From positions 1 to 25,604 of IMG/VR virus record IMGVR_UViG_3300023202_000066: 25,604 bases of DNA; one strand, written 5' to 3'. The notes below the pieces were generated by a model, which was given only the letters and a program-made list of their open reading frames with translations, had not been told where the DNA came from and did no database searches. The position numbers were made by a program, and so were the translations under genes. Every line of letters starts with the position of its first letter. The stretch's first letter is position 1. This DNA is from a virus. Of the stretch, positions 20,728-25,604 are shown one piece after another.

Positions 20728-20883
20728 TTACTGAAATCCAGATGGATACCGCCCCACAATCGTGAGCGGTTGGCCGCGTTCCGCAGCCGGTCGGGGGTGC
20801 TCTTTATGGATAGCCAGCGGTTCCGAGAATTCGTCAGGGGGAACCGCAACGGACTGAAACCAGAGCAGAATCCATACGATCAA
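20728..20883 (-). CDS. 51-residue TTG-started protein with hydrophobic N-terminus
   Basis: The start TTG overlaps the upstream stop as TTGA and has GAGGAG five nucleotides before it, the stop-proximal codons of the MazG-like gene. The product begins with a hydrophobic stretch (IVWILLWFQSVAVPP) resembling a short signal or membrane anchor, followed by a charged, proline-rich tail. It is short and uses a rare start, which explains why it is easily missed. A CCCCGC/GCGGGG hairpin (about 20702-20719) follows its stop. No family is recognised. Confidence 0.5.
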   Translation of the reverse strand: MIVWILLWFQSVAVPPDEFSEPLAIHKEHPRPAAERGQPLTIVGRYPSGFQ

Positions 20884-21467
20884 TTTGACTCCTCGTTCGG
20901 GTCTTTCCAGCCCATCTTGATAAGCAATTCGCGGATGCGGGGAGGTTTGTGATCGGCAGGTTTGATGAGCTTGCCGTGCTCGTTGAATTGCGGTTCGGTT
21001 CCGAGCTTCGCGAGATTGTTCTGCTCAACTTCGACATCCACCGGAGCCACTTCGACGCCGAGCCGCGTGAGAATCCAGTTCGTGACATAGCGAACGTCAC
21101 AGGAACCATCGACCGCTTCGACCATATCCATCTTGTCGCCGTCGCGGGGAGTGTAATCGAATCGCGAGTTCGTCGTATGCGTCAAAACACGACCGCCCGA
21201 CTTGCCGAACCCGTTCAAGTGCGTGATCTGCACGTTCAATCCGAGTTCGATGGTTTCGATGGTTTCCTCCAGCAGCAATGCCGCACAGAGAACGCGGTCT
21301 TCAGGCGAGAGTTCGACCGGTACATCGGGGATTGATTGCCGACACCCGCGAATGAACCCAGCGACTCGTTCCTGAGACGCCGCGAGAGTTGTTTGATCCT
21401 TTTTCGGAACGGTTGCACGTTCCACGGTTGGCGTTTCCACGCCCTGCTGCGGTTGTGGTTGGGTCAT
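20880..21467 (-). CDS. MazG/PRA-PH-like nucleotide pyrophosphohydrolase
   Basis: The product (195 residues from ATG 21467) belongs to the all-alpha NTP pyrophosphohydrolase superfamily that hydrolyses (d)NTPs to monophosphates. Metal-binding acidic residues show in LLLEETIETIELGL (E-E-x-x-E) and in MVEAVDGSCDVRYV (E-x-x-D-x-x-D). The following VEQNNLAKLG and GKLIKPADHKPPRIRELL match the characteristic phage version with a lysine/proline closing motif (usually SNxSK...DGK...PPDI). The N-terminal 35 residues are Gln/Pro/Thr-rich and disordered. It lies near thyX and probably tunes nucleotide pools during infection. Confidence 0.82.
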   Translation of the reverse strand: MTQPQPQQGVETPTVERATVPKKDQTTLAASQERVAGFIRGCRQSIPDVPVELSPEDRVLCAALLLEETIETIELGLNVQITHLNGFGKSGGRVLTHTTNSRFDYTPRDGDKMDMVEAVDGSCDVRYVTNWILTRLGVEVAPVDVEVEQNNLAKLGTEPQFNEHGKLIKPADHKPPRIRELLIKMGWKDPNEESN

Positions 21468-21470
21468 CAC

Positions 21471-21662
21471 CAGCTTTCAGGTTTGAGAATGAGAAATAAA
21501 AGGGTGCGGGTCTTCCAACCCGCGTGCGATCAAGTAATTTCAGGCCCAGCCTTCGGTCGCATTTCCAACTTTCGGCCCGTCACCCATAAGCGATGCGGGA
21601 ACCCTCAAGTAATGGCGAACATCTCTCCGACCGTCGAGTTTCCGTTTCAGAGAACGCCCGCC
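21471..21662. other. 192-nt intergenic region with terminator-like hairpin and short repeats
   Basis: No supported gene. On the minus strand GCGGGT-TGGAAG-ACCCGC (21506-21523) followed by ACCCTTTTATTT resembles a terminator just upstream of the MazG-like gene. TCAAGTAAT occurs twice on plus (21530-21538 and 21605-21613). A transcript here would be structured (GGGTTCCCG, GGGTGACGGGCC), so a leader RNA or small RNA is possible. Confidence 0.45.
21494..21523 (-). terminator. Terminator-like hairpin before the MazG-like gene
   Basis: A six-bp GC stem with six-nt loop is followed by ACCCTTTTATTT on the minus strand. It could end transcription of the upstream helical-protein gene or attenuate the MazG-thyX block. 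Confidence 0.5.
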
Positions 21663-22124
21663 CTATTCCTTCTTGTCTTCAGGCGGTTCGCTCAAGTCGT
21701 TCGGCATCGCCGCTTCAGCCCGCAAGCCGTTAAGAGCCACCCGCCATTGGCGAGTTGCCTCCTTGTGAGCACCGCGAACGGTTGCCTTGGTCTTCTTGAG
21801 ATTCGCGTCGATTTCGTCCCGCAGCTTTGTGCGTTCCGCCTTCAAGCGAGCCTCCAGGTCATCCTTCGCCTTCTTCGCAGCGTTCACCGCCGCTTCGAGC
21901 TTCGCGTCCCGAATTTCATCGAGTTGCGTGATGCGAGCTTCCACCGACTTGATGGTCACTTCGGTCATCGGTTCGAGTTCAGGAATGACCGGTTCAGCCG
22001 GAGCTTCCGGTTTCGTTTCTTCCGCCGCCGTTTCTTCGACAGCCGGAACCGAGCCACCCTCGAACGGTGCAGCATCGGGGTCGGTTTGTTCGACAGCCGG
22101 AGCCGTCGCAGATTCAGTATTCAT
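21663..22124 (-). CDS. Acidic N-terminal/coiled-coil protein
   Basis: This 153-residue protein has a disordered Glu/Pro/Ala-rich first 55 residues, then a long coiled coil with heptad-like Leu/Ala and alternating Lys/Glu (ITQLDEIRDAKLEAAVNAAKKAKDDLEARL) and an acidic tail. No enzyme motif is seen. The ATG is preceded by GGAGGG, into which the recurrent 16-bp element runs directly. The composition suggests a scaffold, chaperone or nucleoid-type binding partner; no family is recognised. Confidence 0.7.
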   Translation of the reverse strand: MNTESATAPAVEQTDPDAAPFEGGSVPAVEETAAEETKPEAPAEPVIPELEPMTEVTIKSVEARITQLDEIRDAKLEAAVNAAKKAKDDLEARLKAERTKLRDEIDANLKKTKATVRGAHKEATRQWRVALNGLRAEAAMPNDLSEPPEDKKE

Positions 22125-22139
22125 TGAAAAACACCCTCC

Positions 22140-22155
22140 AGTGAAATCGGTTGCA
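22140..22155 (-). promoter_or_regulatory. Recurrent 16-bp element, copy 6, fused to a ribosome site
   Basis: Plus-strand AGTGAAATCGGTTGCA. On the coding strand the 20-nt string TGCAACCGATTTCACTGGAG is identical to that before the gene at 17605, then continues into GGGTG and the ATG at 22124. Confidence 0.7.
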
Positions 22156-22227
22156 CACGCGGTCGGGTTTCACATTCACACCACGAAGTCCTGCGATAGA
22201 CACCGCGACATGCAACCAGAGATTAGA

Positions 22228-22233
22228 ATTGTA
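22228..22233 (-). promoter_or_regulatory. Possible extended -10 box
   Basis: On the minus strand TGGTACAAT, an extended -10 (TGn plus TACAAT), lies about 100 nt upstream of the coiled-coil gene in a 132-nt gap. No good -35 box is found at 17 nt. Confidence 0.3.
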
Positions 22234-22256
22234 CCACCCGCGAAACGATTCAGCGA

Positions 22257-22898
22257 CTAGCCGATTTCGTCTTCGTTGTCGTGATCGCCGGTCGCGTAAT
22301 TCGAGCCAACACCCGACGCAACCGGTTCACGCTCGTCTTTCGAGAGTTCGCGAATTGCATCGGGATCAGCGAAACCGTCGCGAGCTTCGGTTTGCGGGAT
22401 CGCTTCGCGAGCCGAGTTCTCCGACTTGCACGCACCCTTACAGCACTTCGGCCCTTCGATCAGCGTGCGAATCGACTTCTCATCGAAACCCACCGCCGCG
22501 TTCGAGTCGAGAATCAAGTCCTTCAACTTGTTCGCGATGTGGGTCGGAACCGCCACGTTCCCCATGTCATCCTCGCCGGAGATTTCGATGAGCGAGATAC
22601 CCTCATCGAACCGACGCAGACCGCCCGCGAGTTGTCGCTTTTGTTCCGAGCCGGAACCAGCACGCATGACCAGCATGGTCAGGGAGAGAACACGCTGCAT
22701 GAGATCACCCACGCCAGCGTTCGGGTCAGAGAGAGCTTCGACCAGCGAAGTCGCCGCATTGATCGCTTCGGTACGATCTTCCGTTGTGTCGATTTCAGCA
22801 ATCGCCGTTTGAAGTTCCTCGCGTGCAGCTTGGAGCTTCTCGATGACCGCTTCTTTGTTGAGCAAATCGACAGCTTGCTCAGGGGTTCCGTTACTCAT
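22257..22898 (-). CDS. Uncharacterised 213-residue protein
   Basis: The product is helical at the N-terminus (EKLQAAREELQTAIAEIDTTEDR), followed by a mixed domain (RFDEGISLIEISGEDDMGNVAVPTHIANKLKDLI) and a short cysteine cluster (KCCKGACKSENSA) before an acidic, disordered tail. The leader is ACCGGAGAACGATATG. It is immediately downstream of the alpha-CTD-like gene (30-nt gap) and probably shares its transcript. No family is recognised. Confidence 0.7.
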   Translation of the reverse strand: MSNGTPEQAVDLLNKEAVIEKLQAAREELQTAIAEIDTTEDRTEAINAATSLVEALSDPNAGVGDLMQRVLSLTMLVMRAGSGSEQKRQLAGGLRRFDEGISLIEISGEDDMGNVAVPTHIANKLKDLILDSNAAVGFDEKSIRTLIEGPKCCKGACKSENSAREAIPQTEARDGFADPDAIRELSKDEREPVASGVGSNYATGDHDNEDEIG

Positions 22899-22928
22899 AT
22901 CGTTCTCCGGTTCTTTCGGCCCTTCAGG

Positions 22929-23324
22929 TTACATTGGCAAGCGGGAGCGGAGCCGAGTGTACTCCCACATTTGCCGGTTCAATTCAGCCCGCCGAGACGC
23001 GGGATAAAACCCACACTTCTCAAGCAACGCGAGCAGTTGTTTTAACATAGTCTCTCCGAGATTCGCAACCCCCAGCAACTCGTTCTGATTGCAATTCAGC
23101 AAGTCGCGAATCGTATAGACTTTGATTTCTTCGAGCGTGTTTGAGAGCCGCACGAATCCCTTGTCTTCGGCGGGAACAAACTGCTCAAGCCACGATACAG
23201 GCTTGTCTAAAATTCGTTGTTGTTGAGCAGGCGACAGCCGCACAAATTCAGGGGGAGAGATGCGAGCCTCTCGGTGCAACCGTTGCCGCCGCAACGATTC
23301 GACCAGCCTTGTGAGTTCCACCAT
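22929..23324 (-). CDS. RNA polymerase alpha C-terminal-domain-like protein
   Basis: This 131-residue protein resembles the alpha-CTD of bacterial RNA polymerase over about residues 43-108. The string FVRLSNTLEEIKVYTIRDLL aligns with the E. coli segment containing R265 and N268, which contact UP-element DNA; here R59 and N62 are the equivalents. NELLGVANLGETMLKQL aligns with the helix-hairpin-helix around N294-L295-G296. The K297/K298 pair is replaced by Glu-Thr. The first ~40 residues are basic and not part of the alpha subunit, and no alpha-NTD is present. The start has an excellent GGAGGTGATCGG site. A free alpha-CTD could bind promoters, activators or sigma and redirect host polymerase; this role is inference. 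Confidence 0.75.
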   Translation of the reverse strand: MVELTRLVESLRRQRLHREARISPPEFVRLSPAQQQRILDKPVSWLEQFVPAEDKGFVRLSNTLEEIKVYTIRDLLNCNQNELLGVANLGETMLKQLLALLEKCGFYPASRRAELNRQMWEYTRLRSRLPM

Positions 23325-23359
23325 CCGATCACCTCCGTCCGATTTTCTAGGTCGCTTCC

Positions 23360-23386
23360 CGAATAAATAACCCTGTTATTTATTCG
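23360..23386. promoter_or_regulatory. Perfect 12-bp inverted repeat 36 nt before the alpha-CTD-like gene
   Basis: CGAATAAATAAC and GTTATTTATTCG are exact reverse complements separated by CCT. The AT-rich arms stand out from the GC-rich surroundings. It could be an operator or an RNA attenuator hairpin; no U-tract follows on the coding strand. Confidence 0.65.
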
Positions 23387-23498
23387 ACCGAAGCAGGACA
23401 TCCCCACAACCATTACACGCGGTGATCCGATACCGGAACCCGCCCAAAAATTTTATCCACCGAAGTGAAATCGGTTGCACTCCACGGTTGCATCGCAT
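23376..23498 (-). CDS. Possible 40-residue leader peptide with CxxC
   Basis: An ATG at 23496-23498 opens a frame encoding a basic, hydrophobic peptide that ends RITACNGCGDVLLRSNK, with a CxxCG pair like half a zinc ribbon. Its stop lies within the first arm of the 12-bp hairpin upstream of the alpha-CTD-like gene. No proper Shine-Dalgarno is present, so translation is doubtful. If real, its ribosomes would disturb the hairpin. Confidence 0.25.
   Translation of the reverse strand: MRCNRGVQPISLRWIKFLGGFRYRITACNGCGDVLLRSNK
23464..23479 (-). promoter_or_regulatory. Recurrent 16-bp element, copy 7
   Basis: Plus-strand AGTGAAATCGGTTGCA, identical to copies 5 and 6. It lies 140 nt upstream of the alpha-CTD-like gene and is followed on the coding strand by TTCGGTGGATAAAATT, which includes a -10-like TAAAAT. 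Confidence 0.65.
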
Positions 23499-23510
23499 CC
23501 CACCGAACAC

Positions 23511-23549
23511 CACTGAAGCGTAGCAAGTTCGTACCCACTGAAGCGTAGC
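23511..23549. repeat. Pair of 14-bp direct repeats
   Basis: CACTGAAGCGTAGC occurs at 23511-23524 and 23536-23549, a 25-bp period. It lies between the coiled-coil gene at 23616 and the recurrent element. It could be a tandem binding site. Confidence 0.6.
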
Positions 23550-23615
23550 GTTTGCATGGATTCGAGTGAGTGCTGTTTTTTGTGCCGCAACGGGTGCGAC
23601 AGCATAATCCGATTT

Positions 23616-24191
23616 CTACGTTTCCGCAACTAGCTCACGCAAAGCGGGAACCAGTTCGCAGAGATCGACGCCATACGACTCGAACGCAGGCTCCCACTTT
23701 TTGTAGACGGTGAACAACTGCCCGATGGCTTCGTCCACGCTGCCTTTGATCTCAACGATTTCTTCGACTTCAGGCGACTCCGCGATGGATTCCTTCAGCA
23801 CCGCGAGACGGTTCTCGTAGAACGAAATCTGCCGCGTCGTTTTGGCGTTCGTTTCGAGTTCGTTCATCAGCCGGAGTTCCTGAATCTTTTCCTCGGCAGC
23901 TTTGATTTGTTCGAGCGTAGCCTCGGCCCGCCGCGAGTTCATCGACGATGACTTCGTGACCTTTTCCAGTTCGCGAGCCTTCTTCACGTCCGAGAGAGCG
24001 AGCACGACTTCAGTGATTCCGATTTCCACTTTCGGGTGCTCTTTGATCGCGAGATCAGCCTCCAGCCGAGCCTCCTTGTCCTTCAGTTTCCGCAGCATTT
24101 CAGCGAGTTCAACAGGCGACTCCGGCAGAGCCGTGAGCTTGAATTTTCGCTTCCGTTTCTTAGCGGGCTTCTTTTTCTTTTCGACAGACAT
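23616..24191 (-). CDS. Lysine-rich coiled-coil protein
   Basis: The 191-residue product starts with a very basic tail (EKKKKPAKKRKRKFK) that could bind nucleic acid. Long coiled-coil helices follow (ELAEMLRKLKDKEARLEADLAI, and ATLEQIKAAEEKIQELRLMNELE), with a compact C-terminal segment (YKKWEPAFESYGVDLCELVPAL). It has a strong GAGGAGGT ribosome site and overlaps the previous gene by 32 nt. It recalls phage proteins such as siphovirus Gp157-like or nuclease-inhibitor coiled coils, but no signature decides. Confidence 0.72.
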   Translation of the reverse strand: MSVEKKKKPAKKRKRKFKLTALPESPVELAEMLRKLKDKEARLEADLAIKEHPKVEIGITEVVLALSDVKKARELEKVTKSSSMNSRRAEATLEQIKAAEEKIQELRLMNELETNAKTTRQISFYENRLAVLKESIAESPEVEEIVEIKGSVDEAIGQLFTVYKKWEPAFESYGVDLCELVPALRELVAET

Positions 24192-24693
24192 CGCAGTACC
24201 TCCTCAGAGTTTCGACTTGCAGGTTTGTGAAATCGGCTCCCTTTTCGTATTTCTCGATCAGGCCAGCCACGGTCTTATGCCAACGCCGCCCGAACCCGCA
24301 CTTCTTGAACAGAATCGCAGGTTTGACGACCGCATCGTAGTACGCAAACGGATACACGTCGTCGGGATGTTCGACGGTGAAATCCAACCCAGGAACGTCG
24401 TCAACGCTTGGGGGAGTCCAGCGTTCACCCGACACCTTCTCGAACCGAACGCGAGCCGCGAACCGCCCATCCGTTACCGCTTCGAGACAGCCCTCGTTTG
24501 CGATACAGACGCGAGCACCAACATCGCCGCCATCGGTCAAGCCGTAGGCGACAACCGCGTACCGACCACCGCAGACATCACACTGATGCACCACCGGAGT
24601 CCCGTCCGATTCGCGAGCTTCGTTCTGAATTGTCCAGGTAAACGGCCCGCGATTCCGCAGGTACGCCCCCATCGCTTTATCAACTTCACGCAT
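24160..24693 (-). CDS. Cysteine-motif protein, possible zinc-binding
   Basis: The product is 177 residues. An early CDVCGGRYAVVAYG knuckle, later isolated cysteines (RVCIANEGC) and a C-terminal YCDVCRKEKEAR suggest two half zinc sites. Between them are beta-rich segments and an aromatic helix (YPFAYYDAVVKPAILFKKCGFG). It may bind nucleic acid through zinc knuckles. No family is recognised. An ATG at 24693 with GGGGAACCTGGATC upstream is used; the core match of the recurrent element lies within its 3' end. Confidence 0.7.
   Translation of the reverse strand: MREVDKAMGAYLRNRGPFTWTIQNEARESDGTPVVHQCDVCGGRYAVVAYGLTDGGDVGARVCIANEGCLEAVTDGRFAARVRFEKVSGERWTPPSVDDVPGLDFTVEHPDDVYPFAYYDAVVKPAILFKKCGFGRRWHKTVAGLIEKYEKGADFTNLQVETLRRYCDVCRKEKEAR
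24227..24236 (-). promoter_or_regulatory. Core-only match to the recurrent element
   Basis: Plus-strand GTGAAATCGG matches 10 bases of the element, but the second half diverges (CTCC). It lies 36 nt upstream of the gene starting at 24191, a spacing similar to other copies. Confidence 0.25.
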
Positions 24694-24711
24694 GATCCAG
24701 GTTCCCCAGGT

Positions 24712-25128
24712 TTAGCCCGCCACAACGCGGGTCGGTAACATTTCGCGAACGAACGTCTGCACATTCCAAATGTGCCAACACCGGTCGTCGCCCTTCGCTT
24801 TCACATACCGCTTATTTGGTGCAGGCCAGCCCGCAACGCGGATGAAAGTCTTGTTGTCGGTTTCGAGAGTCGCCGCATTTTTGAAGCAGAGAAACCCGAC
24901 TCGCTCCTCCAGTTCGTCGCCGCCGTCTTCCGGTTCAATCATCACGCCTTCAGCATGAAATTGATCGCGGTAGTAGACCACGCCGAGCGACTTCAAGTGC
25001 GAGCGAGCCGCTTCACCTTCCGGCGATTCTTGGTACGGGTCGCCAGGGAGAGCGAACGCCGTCCGCTGCCCTTCGTCGAACGGGAGCAAGCCGTACATTT
25101 GAACGCGGAATCGGTCAATCTTCGCCAT
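24712..25128 (-). CDS. Uncharacterised 138-residue protein
   Basis: The start ATG 25128 is preceded by GAGGAG, and overlaps the upstream gene by 14 nt. The sequence is mixed alpha/beta (FRVQMYGLLPFDEGQ, VVYYRDQFHAEGVMIEPEDGGDELEERVGFLCF) with a basic, aromatic C-terminus (KGDDRCWHIWNVQTFVREML). It could be a small nucleic-acid or structural protein; no family is recognised. Confidence 0.68.
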   Translation of the reverse strand: MAKIDRFRVQMYGLLPFDEGQRTAFALPGDPYQESPEGEAARSHLKSLGVVYYRDQFHAEGVMIEPEDGGDELEERVGFLCFKNAATLETDNKTFIRVAGWPAPNKRYVKAKGDDRCWHIWNVQTFVREMLPTRVVAG

Positions 25129-25483
25129 CGTAATCAGTCTCCTCATCAGCCAAGTCACAAATTAGAGCCGTCCCTCGATAGTTCTGACGAACAACGTAGA
25201 GATCGGTCACGAAATACGGCCCATCGCCGAACCGCCGACGCAACTCATCCTGAGCCGCCTGCACCAGCAAGCAAGTGACGCCTCGGCTATTTTCCGAGAC
25301 GTACCAGCCGGAACATTCAGGATCAATGGCCGCGTACACGATCATCAATTCCTTCGGCCCGTCCCCTCGGTCGGGTTTGGTTTCCACTTTCACCCGAACC
25401 CGCTCGCCATCCTTGGGTTGCAGGTACACGCCAGCCTCCGGTTTTGATTCCATCAAGTTGTCAAACGCCACCGGATCAAGCAT
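25115..25483 (-). CDS. Uncharacterised 122-residue protein
   Basis: ATG 25483 overlaps the stop of the upstream partial gene by eight nucleotides (ATGCTTGA) and lies just after GGAGGAAG. The protein is predicted to be a compact mixed-structure domain (GVYLQPKDGERVRVKVETK, LMIVYAAIDPECSGWYVSENSRG) with an acidic C-terminus. No family is recognised. Confidence 0.68.
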   Translation of the reverse strand: MLDPVAFDNLMESKPEAGVYLQPKDGERVRVKVETKPDRGDGPKELMIVYAAIDPECSGWYVSENSRGVTCLLVQAAQDELRRRFGDGPYFVTDLYVVRQNYRGTALICDLADEETDYDGED

Positions 25484-25604
25484 AGCTTTTTACTTCCTCC
25501 ACCACCGAGCCGAGAGCAGCGTCGATGGCTTGTTTGTATTTGGATCGTTGATCGTTCAGCTTGTAGACTGAGCGAGCCGCAGCCACGAATCGAGAGCCGA
25601 AACG
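25476..25604 (-). CDS. Partial C-terminal end of an unknown gene
   Basis: A frame enters from the right edge and ends with TGA at 25476-25478, overlapping the next start. Its 42 visible residues form a helix rich in Lys/Gln/Ala (YKLNDQRSKYKQAIDAAL) and end in VVEEVKSYA. Nothing more can be said. Confidence 0.6.
   Translation of the reverse strand, partial: RFGSRFVAAARSVYKLNDQRSKYKQAIDAALGSVVEEVKSYA

Larger units (their letters stand above)
23325..23615. other. 291-nt control region upstream of the alpha-CTD-like gene
   Basis: It contains a perfect 12-bp AT-rich hairpin, a copy of the recurrent element, a pair of 14-bp direct repeats and at best a tiny reading frame. No strong sigma70 promoter is seen on the minus strand, although TAAAAT follows the recurrent element. 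Confidence 0.6.

Noticed and set aside
23207-23413. 68-codon minus-strand frame overlapping the alpha-CTD-like gene
   Set aside because: The competing frame has a much better ribosome site and a recognisable domain; this one has no support.
23511-23549. CRISPR array
   Set aside because: Only two 14-bp repeats with an 11-nt gap; no spacers of CRISPR length.

Overview
The window is part of a tailed double-stranded DNA phage or prophage (Caudoviricetes). Every convincing gene lies on the minus strand, so transcription runs from high to low coordinates. The hallmark genes appear in the usual packaging and head order: small terminase, large terminase, portal, Mu-F-type minor head protein, prohead protease with scaffold, and major capsid protein. 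A lipoprotein lipobox and a twin-arginine-like signal point to a diderm host. A Planctomycetota-like host is possible from the general flavour, but the sequence alone does not prove it.

Reading with transcription, 25604-18597 is a tightly packed early or middle-type block. It holds many small unknown proteins with 1-32 nt overlaps, an RNA polymerase alpha-CTD look-alike (22929-23324), a MazG/PRA-PH-like nucleotide pyrophosphohydrolase, a ThyX-type thymidylate synthase and a gp49/gp66-family protein. Next comes about 1 kb without protein genes (17606-18596). It holds a strongly structured RNA candidate ending in a terminator-like hairpin, then two tRNA-like genes whose D-loops are each interrupted by a 108-189 nt insertion. 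The stretch 17605-14582 carries an NAD-binding SDR/epimerase, a lipoprotein with a PD-(D/E)XK-like nuclease core, a ParB-like protein and two micro-proteins. An intrinsic terminator then touches the start codon of the small terminase.

From 14509 to 287 lies the virion module. A methyltransferase and a glycosyltransferase sit between large terminase and portal, like morons. The 1732-residue Mu-F protein carries three internal repeats, a PI3K/HipA-like kinase fold and a C-terminal ADP-ribosyltransferase-like domain with a plausible H-Y-E triad. It resembles a virion-injected polymorphic effector, and the gene directly after it is a candidate immunity factor. The protease gene has a good sigma70-type promoter and a strong internal start that would yield a separate scaffold. 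A strong terminator follows the capsid gene, and a new gene, possibly a GT9-like glycosyltransferase, begins beyond it.

A 16-bp imperfect palindrome, consensus AGTGAAAYCGRTTGCA, recurs seven times, with one further core-only match. It mostly keeps one orientation relative to transcription and is often fused to a ribosome-binding site or lies in a gene leader. I take it to be a phage-wide operator, stoperator or promoter element. Together with the alpha-CTD mimic it suggests a dedicated transcription-control circuit, and this is the most promising undescribed system here.
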